A stretch of 64,000 bases of DNA, taken from positions 5,688,194-5,752,193 of the forward strand of contig NC_066852.1 in the NCBI RefSeq assembly GCF_001640805.2, in the 5' to 3' direction. This stretch comes from Lates calcarifer. Taxonomy: Eukaryota > Chordata > Actinopteri > Centropomidae. The notes under the pieces were generated by a model, which saw only the letters and a list, made by a program, of their open reading frames with translations, was not told where the DNA came from and made no database searches. Made by a program: the position numbers and the translations under genes. Positions 37,072 to 49,877 of this stretch are shown here, piece after piece (position 1 is the stretch's first letter; each line of letters begins with the position of its first letter).

Positions 37072-38735
37072 ACCCACAATTGTGTTTGTCCCATATTGAC
37101 CCACACTTTTTTTTTTTCAAAACTGCAACTTGACTTTGTCACATCGGTAGAGACTCACTGACAAATACAGAACAAAAAAATAGGCAAAAAAGCATTTTTA
37201 TATCATGGTATTACAGATATGGTTGAGTCACTGTGTATTTTAAAAATAACCCGGATAGGACACATGCACAGTACACCTCTGTTTTAAGTCCTTTTCACAG
37301 TCTGGTGTGAGGAATATCCCCACACACATCTGCTGATGCCCGTATGTGTTACCATGGCTACTAAATAACCTTGCATAAATATGGGTTACACCAATTGGCC
37401 ACAACAGTAAAACCAGTAACTAATGTTAATGTTGTGGCTGATCAGTGTGCATCACTTATAGTCTACAGAAAGAGAGAGCAATCTCCTACCAAGGAGGAGG
37501 AGATGGATTTTATATTATTCTATGATTTCATACTAAAATTACACCGACTCTCACATAAGTTGGTTTGCTTTTCTCAAAAATATCTCAGACTGTAGTGTTA
37601 AGCCAGTCTTGCGTTGTTCTGAGATGAGTATAATACAAGCTACACAGTTTTGCAAAGCCAAAGACTGACTTATTTTTTAAACCTAAAAAGTCACCCTAAG
37701 AGCCATGTTTCCATGGTAACAAACAGTCATACCTGCTGATCAGTGGCACCACATGACAAAAAAAGGAAACATGCTCACAATCTATGTTTTGCTAACAATG
37801 TTGTAGAGTGAGTAATAAGAAGGGAAAGAGATTTTAGAGAGTGCAGTAACCTGTTGGAAATATACAATAGTGACTGACACTGTCAGTCTGCTCTGCACTG
37901 AGATTTTACGCTTTATGTTTTGTAATGTGACAGTTGAAAAGTCATGGCTCAGATATGTTTTTCAGTTTGAAAAAAAGTCTAATCTACCAATTTAATTTAC
38001 TTAAGCTAGCCAAGAAGTAGAAAAGTTTATGCAACAGATTAAATCTGACATCTAACAATTCTGAGTCATAGTCTATCTTTGTGAAACCAACCACACAGCT
38101 TGGAAACAGACCGATACCCTTCTTTTTAGACAGTCTCAGCCAGTTTAACATCATCATTTTAACAGTAATTAAAAGCAGCCGAGTGCTAAAAAAGCATTTA
38201 CATCAGCCTTCGACTTGTAAATCTGAGTCAGAGATGTCAGGAATTCCTTACACTGATGATATCTCCCACTTTGTGAAAAGAACCACAGACACGTCAACAA
38301 ATTGTTGGCAGAATGGCTGCAAGTGAATCACTGCAGGCAGTTACATCATGATAAAATCTAATATTAACACTAATGCAATCAATTTAGCTCATTTCATAGG
38401 AGCTAAACACTAGTTTGTTTATATCTTGTTTTATGTGTTATTGAACTGCTACAAATTTGTAACACAACAAAAGAAGCTAATTTAGGGCTAACCACCTTGG
38501 AATAATGAGTAAAACTCCCAATTCGAAATAAGGGGTGCTTTTCCTCTTCTTCTAATTCTGACAAAATGCATGAATACAGCATTATTCCACACCACAGTCT
38601 GTGTGACAGTATTCACTCTCAGGCTAACTGAACCAAACTAACCAAACAAACAAGAGTTCAGCTGAACCAAATCAAACAGGTTAGGTTCAACATTTTCAGT
38701 GTTAAAACTTTAAACATGGAAATGCTCTTCATTAT

Positions 38736-38790
38736 TTTTTTGCCCTTTTTAGTATAATGACAATAAAGGGCATTCTTCTATTCTATTATT
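38736..38790 (+). repeat. Possible LINE 3' tail
   Basis: AATGACAATAAAGGGCATTC, then TTCTATTCTATT, resembles the GACAATAAAG-(ATTCT)n tails of fish CR1/L2-type elements. There is no upstream LINE sequence that I can identify, so this may be chance. Confidence 0.3.
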
Positions 38791-39071
38791 TTTTTCATTT
38801 CTATCCACTACACTCCAAACAGCACCCCCTTCATATATACATCCGCGCCCCCACCCCCTCCTCCTCTATCCCCATCCGTCCCCAGCCCCCTTGGCATGTT
38901 GTGGCATATGTATTTATCGAGCAGCCGAGTGGCATTTATCTCACAGCTTAGTCATAATTAGTCCAACTTAGTCTGGGGCAGACAGCCTGTTAGTGGGCAT
39001 ATGTTCACATCCTGGTTAAAGACACACTGCTCCCCGAGGGGATGGCTGCGTGTTGACATGTGTGTGTATGT

Positions 39072-39089
39072 TGTGTGTGTGTGTGTGTG
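39072..39089. repeat. (TG)n microsatellite
   Basis: Nine TG units within a longer TG-rich stretch (39058-39115). Confidence 0.9.
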
Positions 39090-41339
39090 CATGAGGAGGG
39101 GTAACAAGTGTGTCTGCGTATGGCAACAGACGGTTGCTGTGGAGCGCGCCCTGAGCCTCCATTAACACAACCCACCATGTTCCCTTCCCTCGGCTACCCA
39201 GCCATGCTGAGAGAGGCTACTTGAAACCTGGAGGGAAGCAAGTTCATCCAAGTGCGCGGAAGAGGAAGACGACATGACGGAACAGGAGACACGGGAAGAG
39301 GAGGGGTGGGCGACAAGGACCTGAGTCAGATGGGAAAAGAGAGAAAGGAGGGAGGGAGGGATGACACAAGGTAAGGAAGAGAGGAAACCAGAGAGGAGGG
39401 GAGGACAGACAGAAAAAGAGGCAGCCTGGCTCTGGTCCAGGGTTATCACTGGCAAAAGTCAAGCCATTTGCCAGCTGCCAGCTTGAGACAGCAGCACCCA
39501 GCCAGAAGGATGCTGCCCTGTGCAGCCTCCGCTGGCTGATGTGTTTGTGTGTCTGTGTGCACACGCATGGATGCTGCAGAGCACTGAGCGCGCTGTTGAT
39601 GTGTTTAAGCACAGGACAAGGACCATATGCATAACCAGTTAAACTGACTGAAGGGCCAGTTTTTACAAAACACAAACAAGCCCAGTCACAATCGCTCCTC
39701 ATCCACCATTCAGAAGTTAGTGCTCATTTCTGCCAAGTTGCCTGCTGTCCCAGCCATGGAGGAGATGGGTGAAGCCGCTTAAAAACATCCCCCTAAGTCG
39801 CCTTCTTTTGGCAGACGATGCTTAAGTGTATCCTCTTTAGGCAGGACATTACATAACTGTTTGCTGTGTAGCTGGCCGAGCCCAGTCACATGCCAGATGG
39901 ATGTCAACAACAATAAATACAAATAAACCTGTGAGATTCTGTCAAAAGTTTAACACACGGTGACAGGAAACTTGTTCATATCATCAACGCTCCTCCCTGA
40001 TCAGTCATGCTGAAACATCAACGCTTTCCCAGTTTCCTCCATCTCACTTATGTCTTGAAGATGAGTGGTAGGAAGGGAAGGAAGGAGCCCGCAAAAGTAA
40101 CAGGGATTTTATTTATTTATTTATTTTTGTTGGGTACAGTGTGATGCTGCTGCAGCTTTTCTTGCTCACCTCTTGAGGATGATGTCATTTATAGTTGCAG
40201 CTGGAACATCTGTCAGTTAATCAAGTATCAATTATGAGAGAATTAAGTTTTCATTTTTAAGCTCCTTTAACTTTCTCACTATTCAGTCTGAAACTTTGGG
40301 TTCTGGACTCTTGGTCAGGAGCAGTATGAATATGTCAACTTAAATGTTTATAAAGGCAGTTCTGCTGCATTAAGGTGGATGACACCCACAGATTTTATAT
40401 CAGTGTGGCTTTTGTTTAGACGTCTCTGCTTTGAAATGCCAGAGCTTAACCTTCACAGGGAGAGTCTCTTCTCTCTGTCACCCCTCAACAGGGAGGTCAG
40501 AGGTTAGTTGTAGGTGGCCTAACTAAAACCCTGTCACCCATGAAGCCATCATGTCAACAACAAGCCAACATGTCTGTTAACATAGTTTTAAACTCACATG
40601 AAGACAGCTACATCACACGTGACTGACTGAGATACAGCCTCAGTGTGCTGGGGACCGTTTAAATGCACCTTAATGCAACGCCGGCTCAGAAAGCGCTCCC
40701 TCTAGCGGACAAAGCCGGTGATGACTCGGCTTCAGCAGGAACAGCTCCCTAGGAAGAGGTTAATCCACTCATAGCATTTTAATGTCATCTACACCAGCGC
40801 ACCATACTAATCACATTTGCCTTCACATTTCACGAAACGCTGGCAGCCGGTGTGCAGCTCAGGTAGAGCGGTTGCTGCAGTCCAGCGGCTCCCCGCAAAA
40901 CGTCCTGGAGCTCCAGGACAGCACAATCACACATCTTGGGAGGAATATGTCAACCCAGATAGGCTGCAAAATCTATCACTCTGAAGCCTAGAACGTCACA
41001 ACTCCGATAGTGCCGTTTATCACTGAAAACCACCCATCTCCGTGATGTATTACAGTGGGAATAAGCACCCTGTCCTCTCCTAAAACCGGTTTAACCAAAT
41101 GAGTTACTTATTTCCTCCGCACTAAAGCTGCGTTACAAATTCATTTAACGGTGAAGCGGTTTCTCATCATTTGCCGGCCGGGTTCCACTCAGGTGCGGTA
41201 ATGAACACACGTATGAACTTCATAAAGCGTGACATTTTTAACATACAAGCGACATATTCAAAGTTAGCTAACAGACAAGCGGTAAAACGGCTTTAAAAAA
41301 GAAAAACAGGTAAGTTGAAACTTGAGCAAAAGGTGCCGG

Positions 41340-41790
41340 AGGATACAGATACTGCACTTCGACTCACCTTGAGCGGCCGTTCCTCGGGTGCTGAATACAC
41401 TTGCTATCAAAGTGGCCACATACCAAATCATAGTACTATTGCCGACCAGAAATAAACCTCATCATATCTCAAAGTGCCCCTTTCGGTGAATCTCTCATCG
41501 CCGAGTGGCCCAGGACAAACTGAAGCGGGCCGGTATCCTGTTTTCTTGTTAACCGAGCCCTGGACACTTTTCCATCGGCGCTTTCCCCTCTCTCTTCCCC
41601 TCTCCTCCGCTCTCCTCTCGCATCCTGAGACGGATCACCTGCGCCAATGGGACGAGAGCAGACGCCGCTGTGAAACCAAGCGCGAGCTTTTAGATAACCG
41701 CGGTCCCGCCTCTGCACTCGTTTCATTGATGGGCGTGGGAGGCTTCCGGCCGCTGATTGGTTACCTGCCCTGTCGGTTCCCCAGCTGGAG
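41340..41790 (-). promoter_or_regulatory. igsf9b: CpG-rich promoter and 5' leader of igsf9b
   Basis: CpG dinucleotides are dense here (roughly two dozen in 41461-41760 by eye), while the surrounding tens of kilobases are CpG-poor, as expected for a vertebrate CpG-island promoter. Two CCAAT-type sites are visible: ATTGG on the plus strand near 41756 (CCAAT in the sense of the gene) and CCAAT near 41645 in the opposite sense. A pyrimidine-rich run (TCTCTTCCCCTCTCC type) lies at about 41585-41620. I see no convincing TATA box, and the transcription start cannot be placed from sequence alone. Long ORFs on both strands here (41474-41905 plus, 41469-41837 minus) are best explained by low stop-codon density in GC-rich DNA. 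Confidence 0.65.
41368..41431 (-). CDS. igsf9b: igsf9b coding exon 1: start codon and signal peptide
   Basis: The exon encodes MIWYVATLIASVFSTRGTAAQ plus the first base of a Gly codon. A hydrophobic h-region followed by small residues is a typical cleavable signal peptide, and the sequence matches what I remember of the vertebrate IGSF9B N-terminus. IGSF9B is a single-pass Ig/FNIII cell-adhesion protein of inhibitory synapses. The start ATG (41429-41431) has A at -3, and an in-frame TGA lies about 10 codons upstream with no Met between, so the start is well fixed. The donor AAG|GTGAGTC lies at 41361-41370. The exon ends in phase 1, which matches exon 2 about 27.5 kb away. The CpG-rich context supports a promoter-proximal first exon. 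The family is clear; which teleost igsf9b paralogue this is cannot be decided here. Confidence 0.9.
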
Positions 41791-43254
41791 TGATATGTTC
41801 GTGGCATATGGTAATACTCGGAGTTTCCTAACTTCATTTCAAGGAGAGGATTTCAGTGTAGTTACTTACCGCTTGCTCATTATTGGCCTTTTTTTTCGCC
41901 TTTAACGCACACGAATTTACAGCAGTAGTAATAATATCAAAGAAAATAAAGTTATCTATATCACTTCTTAATGATGGAATTTGTAGCAAAAGCTTTTGCA
42001 GGTCACTGTAAACCGATGCAAGCTAGACAAAAATACGAATCACATAACAAGGGGGAAATCATTATATGCATACATACATGAAACCCGATGTGGTAATTAG
42101 TACGACTGTGTTATGGATTGGGTAAGACTTAAACTGTCTTACGAAGCCTTTCGTCTTTCAAAGAGAGGATTCATCATCACTACTTTTTTCATGAATGAGC
42201 TCATTGTGTACAGTTGGCTATAGCAATGCCTACCACAGATGATAAAATCCAACAGGTGGTTGACCTGTGTAATAAATGAAATGAAAAACAACTCCGGTTT
42301 GTCTAAAAGACATACTGTTGACTTGACTAAATGTGTGAAACAAAAGAGTGATTCTAGGGAATAAGAATCTGTCCACAAACAGCAATTTTCTAACTTCTGA
42401 GTTGTAAAATGATTGTTGCATATTCCCTTTTTTATCGGAGGGCTTGAATGCAGCACTAGGGGGAACCGTTTCAAGGTGGGTTGGAGTGTGAAACCGTAGC
42501 GGAGCTGCAGTATCATCCTGCGCAATAAGAGGAGAGGGATCCTCCAGCCTGTGCATCATCAGAGCACTGTCATCCACACAGTTAAATCCTTTGAAATTTG
42601 AAATGCTCACTATGTATAAATGAAATGGTCAGGTTAAATTAACATTTTTTTGGCATGAAGACCACTGTCATTGAGGAATACTGAATAAAAGAATTTGCAA
42701 GTCTGACACCATCTGAATCCATCACGATTTATCTTATACAATGATACAATGATTCAGACAGAGAGAGTTTAAAATTCAACTGACTCAGTCTGCTTTGCTC
42801 ATAGAGCATCCATCATGCCTCAGAGCCAAATCTACTCCAACTCCAGGGCTATGGACCCCCACTGCTCCTTCAGGAGGAGGTTTCAGTAATATAAATCCTT
42901 TATTAAATCCTTTTTCTTTTCAACTTGTACTGTCTATGTCTATATACACTTCACAGTCTCCTCAAAGAAACAGAGAAGCTTCTGATGAAAGTAAATGATG
43001 TCTTCTTTAAGTATGAACTCTTTCAGAAAGATTGTCCCACTTGTACTGTGAGTTCCCTACAGTTCAAAATTACACAGAGGGTACATAAATTATTCCAAAC
43101 TGGCCAAATGACAAATATAACAGATGCTACAAATCAGACTTAGACACCTTTAGCAAACTCTACCTTATTTTATTAACTTATGTGTCAGAGACTGATTTTC
43201 TCTCATTTAATCATCATCAAATAATTGGTGATTTGCTCTAAAAACTGTATGAAA

Positions 43255-43490
43255 GTACTGTAAAGTGCTTTCCTCAATTACAAGTGCTGTCCAAGCTATA
43301 GACCTTTTGGTGATGGGGATTCCTTTAATGATCCACTGACAGGTCCCATATAGCACCATCATCAGGTTGAGATATATGGTTTTAACTGAAGTGTCTCCAG
43401 AATTATTGGATGGATTGCCATGAATGTTGCTGCACACATTCATGTTCCCCTCAGGATAAACTTTGGTAAGCCTTAAACTATTCTTCTAAA
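43255..43490 (-). repeat. Percomorph dispersed repeat (minus copy, partial)
   Basis: The minus strand reads TTTATCCTGAGGGGAACATG, then TTCATGGCAATCCATCCAAT, then CTCAACCTGATGATGGTGC, the same motif order as the repeat at 19425. It overlaps a minus-strand ORF that is therefore not a gene. Confidence 0.6.
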
Positions 43491-46009
43491 ATCTTAATGT
43501 GTCCAACACCATGACCAAATACCCACTAACTAAATTAACAACATTCCCATCAGTACCTGTTGACTACTCTGTGTCAACTATTAACATTAACAAAAACAAA
43601 AAAGAAATTGATCATGAAACATCTCATTGACCAGGGAAAAGATTTGAACTGGATTTTACTGCTCTAAACTTCAGTACTTTCCATTATGTAAACCCATGTT
43701 GGAAACTTGAGAGCAATTCTTATTTATCATCTTTTCTTTTTCATGAGTGATGGAGATGTTAATATAAAGTAGCATTTTGGGGCAAACACCCAGGTACAAA
43801 ATATCGACTCTCGCTCTTTGTCACGCTGTTTGTCTCTCTTTCCTCAGGCAACCTTGATCTCCATCTCTCCTCCATCTCAAAAAGCCTGTGAGGCCTCAGT
43901 CACTTGTGTTGGCTCGTCTGTAAGCAGCAGCCAGGAGAGTGTGGCATGTCAAGCCCCAGCACGTCAGCATCTCTGACAGAGACATCACTGGCTACAGATG
44001 CAGCTGAAGGCACTTTTCCTGATGCTCAACAGCCATGGGCCGCTGCAGTGATGGGAGCACAGCCATGTCTCACAGCTAACTGTCACATGGAGAGCTGTGC
44101 TTTGTAAGAGCTGTGTGAAGTGCAAATAGTCTATTCAAATTCAGCTTTCATCAGGCTCTGTGATCTACACCATCACACTCAGCTCCAATTAAGTTTTGTT
44201 CCTCTCTGGTGTTAAATGGGCCAGTCTTATTAATGCCTGTTTGATAATCAATGAATTTGCAAAGTTGCAGAAAATTCCAGTTTCTCAGATGTAGATATGT
44301 AGATATTAGTTTTCAGAGAAGTAAACTTTGGACCATTGATTGGACAAGTGAATATGTTAACCTGGGCTCTGGAAACTTGCACTGTAACATGTAACTTAGA
44401 TTTTTTTTTTTTTTACATTTCTGACATATTAACAAACAATTTAACAACAATATAACTGAAAATAATCAACAGTTGTAGTGGTTCTATGTAGCAGTTTATA
44501 TAGAGACATCAAAATACTCTGTTCAGATGGTGAAAGCAGATTCATGTTTTGAAAAATACAAGAAAATGAATAATATGTGCTGAGTGAAAGGCAGCATTAC
44601 CAATTCAACACTACATCCTTTAAAAACACATTCAAAATGATAGCAACATATTGTCACCCAGTTGTGATGTAACATGCAGGTCATGTCTTTGATAAAGTCT
44701 ATTCCATTTTTCTACTGTTTTGGGAAACAGTTATAGTTTATTGATGATCCAGCAATAGAACAAACAAGACTAAGAGTCTTCAGCTATACTATTGGCTCTA
44801 TGAGGCTGCACTACAGCTCATTTTTGGACTATGTCAACACATTTAAGCCACAGTGGAGCATTAAGCTAAATGCTAACATCAGCGTGTTAATATGCAGTTC
44901 TAACAGGTAATGCTTGTCACCTCCCTGTGTCGGGGTGTTATATTCTGGACCTGGTACTGAAGATTTTATCCATAACCAAGTGATATCACCAGGTTTTGTG
45001 TATCATTTGTCAGCAGATATTTGACTTGTCATGTAGAAAAAGCGCAGGTGTTCCTAATAACATCAACGACAGCTCCCTTCTCTCCAAGTGTCCCAATAAG
45101 CCATGACAGTGTGACAGTGACCCAGCATGCACAGTACCAGGACCCTGAAAGAGAAGCAGCTGAATGAAATTCAGACATCATTATTTTATTGTTTACACCT
45201 GTGCTTTTCTTGTTGAAACATCTCAAAATGTCTTGGTGAAAAAGGACTATTTACAAGTACATGTTGTTTACTTGGTTTAGTAATGGATAGTGTTCAAGAC
45301 TGTAGTCTCATGTGCCATTAGCTTTCTGTCACTGTGTTATATATATTCTCACTGCAGTCCAGTATGTGCAGTGTTACTGTTTGAGGACAACGGGCAAATC
45401 TGACAGGAAAATGCACAGTCTTTATGTTCTCACATAAGGTATTAGGAGATGGTGATATTTTACAGTTTTCCAAGAACAGGGAAGAGACATACCATAACAC
45501 CATGCAAATATCATTCTAACTGTTGCAGAAATATTTGTGATTATGTCAAATTGTTATAGCAGAAATACATCAAATAAATACGTCTGTTTGTCTTGGAAAC
45601 TCAGGAATGTGTTCCATTCTGAAACTGTCGGTCGGAAACAGCAGTACACTTATATATTGTTTTCAGTTGTCTGTTATGTTGTTGGTGGGCTTTCTGCAAG
45701 TCTATGTTCAGCTAAGGGAGCTGGCTGATGTGGAAACAGGTTTATCATGTGCCTGGGAGCGCTCAGTCTGGAACAGGGAGGGGATCAATGTCCCCCTTGT
45801 AGCAGTTTGTCAATATGGCTCCAAATGGTAACAACTCAGCAGAGTCAGACTCCCTTTTTTCACAACTTCAATAGTGGCCCAGTTGTATCTCTGGTATTAG
45901 TTTTATTATGTTGGACAATGGTCAGATGTTTAGCTGTTGACTGTGTCTGTTGGATTTGCAACTAAGAAGCCATTTAACATGGACAACTAAACAACAAAAG
46001 TGGCTTTTT

Positions 46010-46430
46010 AGCCATGTCAGTGGTGTGCCTCTGTCGATGGTTATGTCTGTCTGTCTGTCTTGTTGTCTAGCTTTTTGTGGGTCCACCATTTTGGTCCTGA
46101 CTGAAATATATCCACAGATATTGCTGAATTGATTGATTGGATGAAATTTGTAAAAAATATTCACATTCCCCAGAGACTGACGTCTTCTGACTTTAGTGAT
46201 CTCCTCACTCTTCAGCTAGTGCCACCACCAGGTCAAAGCTTCCACTTATCCTGTAAAACATCTACATTTCTGTGCAGACATTCGTGGTCCCTAACGGATT
46301 ATCCCTATTGACTTTGATCACCTGACTTTCCACTAGTGCGATCATGGGGTTGGTACATAAACTGTTCTGTGTAATGTCTCAACAATTGATGGATGGATTA
46401 CTGGATGGACTGTAAAACTAATGATATTTC
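46010..46430 (-). repeat. Percomorph dispersed repeat (minus copy)
   Basis: The plus strand shows GTCTGTCTGTCTGTCTTG, GGGTCCACCATTTTGGTCC, CTGACTGAAATATATCCACA, GACTTTAGTGATCTCCTCAC and GTGCCACCACCAGGTC. This is the reverse complement of the repeat family at 19425, extending to its 3' end (the CAGACAGAC and GGTGGACC parts). Two partially repeated segments (46080-46210 and 46285-46420) reflect the internal duplication usual for this family. Confidence 0.6.
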
Positions 46431-46621
46431 AGTCAGTTGTTTTACTTTGCACTGATCAAAGCACTGATGGTGTTTCAGCTGTACAGAGATGATAATCAGT
46501 ACAAGAATGCTTAGATGTTCAGAAAAGACTATAGAAAGACTATACTTGTAACTATATACTTGTACTATTAACTTTCATGCTCACAACATAATCTCTTCTG
46601 ATGTAGGTTGCCATAAACCTT

Positions 46622-46735
46622 CATTCAAGTCAAGTCAAGAACTTTATTGTCATTGTGCAAAGAACAATGGGACATTGTGCATGACAACGACACTGCAAGG
46701 CAGCTCCAAGGCAGCGTAGAGCAGTAAAGTCCATG
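46622..46735. repeat. LINE-like 3' end repeat
   Basis: AAGTCAAGTCAAGAACTTTAT, TGTCATTGTGCAAAGAACAAT, then GACAACGACACTGCAAGGCAG. The CAAGT tandem tail next to TTTATTGTCATT is typical of 3' ends of teleost non-LTR elements. No reverse transcriptase is nearby. Confidence 0.45.
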
Positions 46736-47280
46736 TTTTCTTACATGAATAGAAATAGAATGAAATAATAAATAAAATGAAATAAAATTAGAAATGTATT
46801 TAAATGTAATTTAAAATAATTAACATTTTAAACATTTACAAGCTAAGCAAAACAAATTTTAAACTTCTATTTTCAGCTGTCTTTACATTGAACACTACAG
46901 CCTCAAAGAACTGCTCACTGGCTGTAAACTCTTGGTTTATTCATACTGGGGAATGTTCTAGTTAGCTCATGGTGAAACTTACAGCCACAGTGCACACAAG
47001 AGTAAAAAGAAAGGGCACAAAGCTAAATTTTCTTTTTCTGTCTATTTCCTAAACAGCTACAGGGCATTTACAGATGCTGGTCCCTTCAGTTACAGACCTT
47101 TCCAGGGGAGACAGCTCATCAAGATGAATAACTGGTCTTTTAGGGTGGGGACTTGAACAACTCAGGGCTGTGGGGAAAGCTACAGCTTTTGGTAATGTTG
47201 TTTTGTGTGATGAAAGTGAAACTCTTAATTTTACAAATGTAAGAAGCGCTTTCTTTTAACCTTCAAACACTATACTGTAA

Positions 47281-47410
47281 TGGGGGCGGCACAGTAGTGC
47301 AGTGGTTAGCACTGTTGTCTCACAGCAAGAAGGTTCCGTGTTCGAGCCCCTGGGGCTTTTCTGTGTGGGGTTGCATGTTCTCCCTGTGCCTGTGTGGGTT
47401 CTCTCTCTCT
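47281..47410 (+). mobile_element. tRNA-head dispersed repeat
   Basis: The unit starts GGGGGCGGCACAGTAGTGCAG with an A-box-like TAGTGCAGTGG, then a B-box-like GTGTTCGAGCCCC at 47338-47350, then GTTGCATGTTCTCCCTGTGC. It is the common fish repeat that begins G-GGCGGCAC-GTGGTG. The two pol III boxes suggest tRNA ancestry. The 3' end is diffuse, so the boundary is approximate. Confidence 0.6.
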
Positions 47411-49362
47411 GCAACTGAAAGATTGAAAAAGATGTGAAAGAATATGTTGGATTCAGCCCAGAAGAGTGTACAATGAGAGCTTGACAGCAGGTGGTAGGAT
47501 GCTGTGTGGAGCCTTATTCAGAGAATGGATGTGGATGTGTTTACAGGCAGTGACGTTGAAACAGCTCTGGGTTTGAGGCTTGATATTGCCCCAAACTGCC
47601 TGATAATGTCTTTCCACAAAGAAATAAAAAATCTTTATCTTTACAAAATCTTTACAATTGTTTTGTTTCTGATATGAGAATTTTAAAACCCTGAAATGGT
47701 CTCAAAGGATTGTTTCTGTCAAAACAGCTGCAGGTTTGTCCAAGATGTCAGCTCACCACCATGATGGTGCTGAGACAAAACTGGCTCCCACTTTCCGATA
47801 AAGCTCCTGCTGTAAAGGGTTTACGGGTTGTTACAAATGGTTTCATACACAATAAATAGATCATCAATTCCTTATAATCAGTTGTTAGCAATGGCAACTT
47901 TTTGGTTTCCAGGTTGAGAAAAATCCACTCTGGTGGTGTAACTTCCTTCGTTTGCTTTGTCTTTTTAGCTAGCTCTTGCATTTATTAGGGAGACACTGAC
48001 AACAGATGATTGTTGATTCAACCACTTCTGGAAACAGCTGGAAATCAATGAGACACAAAATCCATACATTAACAATTTATCAATGAGGCAAGACTGAGTG
48101 TTAGATCTTTTAAGCTGGAGCCTGCACCAGACAAGTGATGTTAACTGTAATGTGTTCAAGCTGGAGCTTCTATGGTAAAACATTTAAAGCTGCTGTAATC
48201 AAATCAATATTATTTTGTGTGTGAAGTGTATAGTTATGAACACACATCAATCTTTTGGATTACCACATAAAACAAATCCTGAACAGATCCAGTTTATGTA
48301 GTTAATGTACAAACACATGTACATGTTCTGTCCAGACTGCTCTGTTTGTTTCCACTCTGATCGAGGTCTTAATTGTGAATCTACCCTCATGCTGTGCGAC
48401 ACCATAACATCCAGCTGGGAATGACTGTGAAAAGTGTTTGAGCCAGGCCCTAAAAACCACTCAACTAGCCCGATGGCACATGCATTGGTTTGAATTAGCA
48501 CAGTACATGTGCCAATACCCATTAGGGGCATGGCACTAATCAACCTATGAGCTTATTGTAGAGGCACATCGAGTCTGTTGAAACTGAGAGCGCGGCTGGC
48601 CGGTGGGGAGCCTTGATTGTGTTTGCTGTGCTGGCGGATGTTTTTGTGTTCCCCTGAGCACCAGAAAGTGCACACCCATGAGAGCTGTGAGAGGGAAATT
48701 GTGGTGAGTCGCAGCTTCAGGATCGAAGGCAACAGAGCAGGGTGAGGTTGTAAAGATAGAAGAATGGTGAAGCTGTGTGATGCTTGGACAATTTTAAGCA
48801 CTATTATCTTACACATTTTAGCATTTTCCATATCCTACTCTTGGAGTTTGCTTTTAATTATTTCATGTTTTTGTAAACTAAGTTTTAGCCACTGTTTTTT
48901 CTCGTAATGTCACTAAATGCTGCATGATCTAAACCCTGCTGGGTAGAATAAGAGCACACACAGTGCTTTTATTCAAAGGTGAACCTGTGACAAATAAAAC
49001 CTGAAACTGAATCTAATGTGGGTTGAGTCACATCATTGCTGATAAGCCTACCTTCAGTAAGATCTATTCATATACAGTTTGGCAGGGGGGCTGAGCTTCC
49101 TACGGTGACCTCAACTTAATGTCTCACCATTTCATTGCAGTGCAGGAATGTTTTCTCAAACACAGCACAGGTTCAGCTCCACCACTATCCAGGAGATTCA
49201 GTAGATTTTCAGTCATAACCCAGGCTACAACTTTCAGTGAATTCAGACGTCACATTCCTCAGTTTGTGTCCTCTGGGTCTGCAGTGCACATGACTGGGAT
49301 AGACTAGCAACTGGGGTGGAGGAGCTCAGTTAGGGTTGTATGCCCTCCCTCCTCTCTTTCCT

Positions 49363-49380
49363 CACACACACACACACACA
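49363..49380. repeat. (CA)n microsatellite
   Basis: Nine CA units, overlapping a spurious minus-strand ORF. Confidence 0.9.
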
Positions 49381-49856
49381 TATTGTGTCTCCTCACCAAA
49401 CCTTTCCCCGCAAACCCAGAAGAGCTGAAGGTCCAGCTGGCATGCAGCCCAGGCCATGCCTCCTCCCCCTCAGACCACCAACATGGGGAGTGAAACAAAA
49501 ACCACAGACACAATAATATCCAGGTCAGCACACAACTGTGGCAAGATATGAAGGAAGCACGCTGATGCTCATGCTGAAACTGTCATTTATATCACAAATT
49601 GGGACTGTTCTTAAGTTTGCATTGAAGGATGCAAAATTACGCACAGACATGTCAGAGGGAAATTATGGGTCCCGCTCTGTGATTTCCACCATATGTGTAT
49701 TTAGGATTCTGTGATCAAAGAAGTAAAATTACAATCGAGCAAGGCTACAATAAAAAGCTCACATCATCTGTGGCTAAAACCTGCTCATTTGATGACTCTG
49801 TGCAAGGTGGTCTATATGGTCTATATTCATTTATGTTTAATATCATCTTTCATTTA

Positions 49857-49877
49857 ACAAACAAACAAACAAACAAA
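49857..49877. repeat. (AAAC)n microsatellite
   Basis: About five AAAC-type units followed by an A-run. Confidence 0.85.

Larger units (their letters stand above)
13877..41367. other. igsf9b intron 1 (about 27.5 kb)
   Basis: A very long first intron, usual for vertebrate neuronal adhesion genes. Identified contents: (CA)n at 17298, a 22-bp tandem repeat at 18488, a percomorph dispersed repeat at 19425, a hairpin at 22102, a MITE at 22669, a tRNA-head repeat fragment at 23735, a Tc1-like DD37E element at 30438, a compound microsatellite at 31977, a Tc1-like remnant at 35777, a palindrome-bearing ORF at 36718, and purine-rich DNA at 28302-28345 and 39290-39420. I recognise nothing in the long stretches 13900-17290, 24000-30400 and 32100-35770, although repeat-free patches such as 15180-15420 and 38880-39060 look regulatory in character. 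Confidence 0.7.

Noticed and set aside
39162..39702. Minus-strand ORFs of 97 and 152 codons
   Set aside because: They run through GA/CT low-complexity DNA, giving Ser/Leu/Pro-rich translations with no domain pattern.
41469..41905. ORFs of 122 and 143 codons on both strands at the igsf9b promoter
   Set aside because: GC-rich promoter DNA has few stops; neither translation shows a recognisable feature. The minus one could be an upstream ORF only if transcription starts above 41837.
47281..47410. Possible functional tRNA gene
   Set aside because: A- and B-box-like motifs exist, but no cloverleaf can be folded and the sequence matches a dispersed fish repeat.
49304..49531. Minus ORF with a signal-peptide-like start (MLTWILLCLWFLFHS)
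   Set aside because: It runs through the (CA)n microsatellite and has no domain or splice partner.
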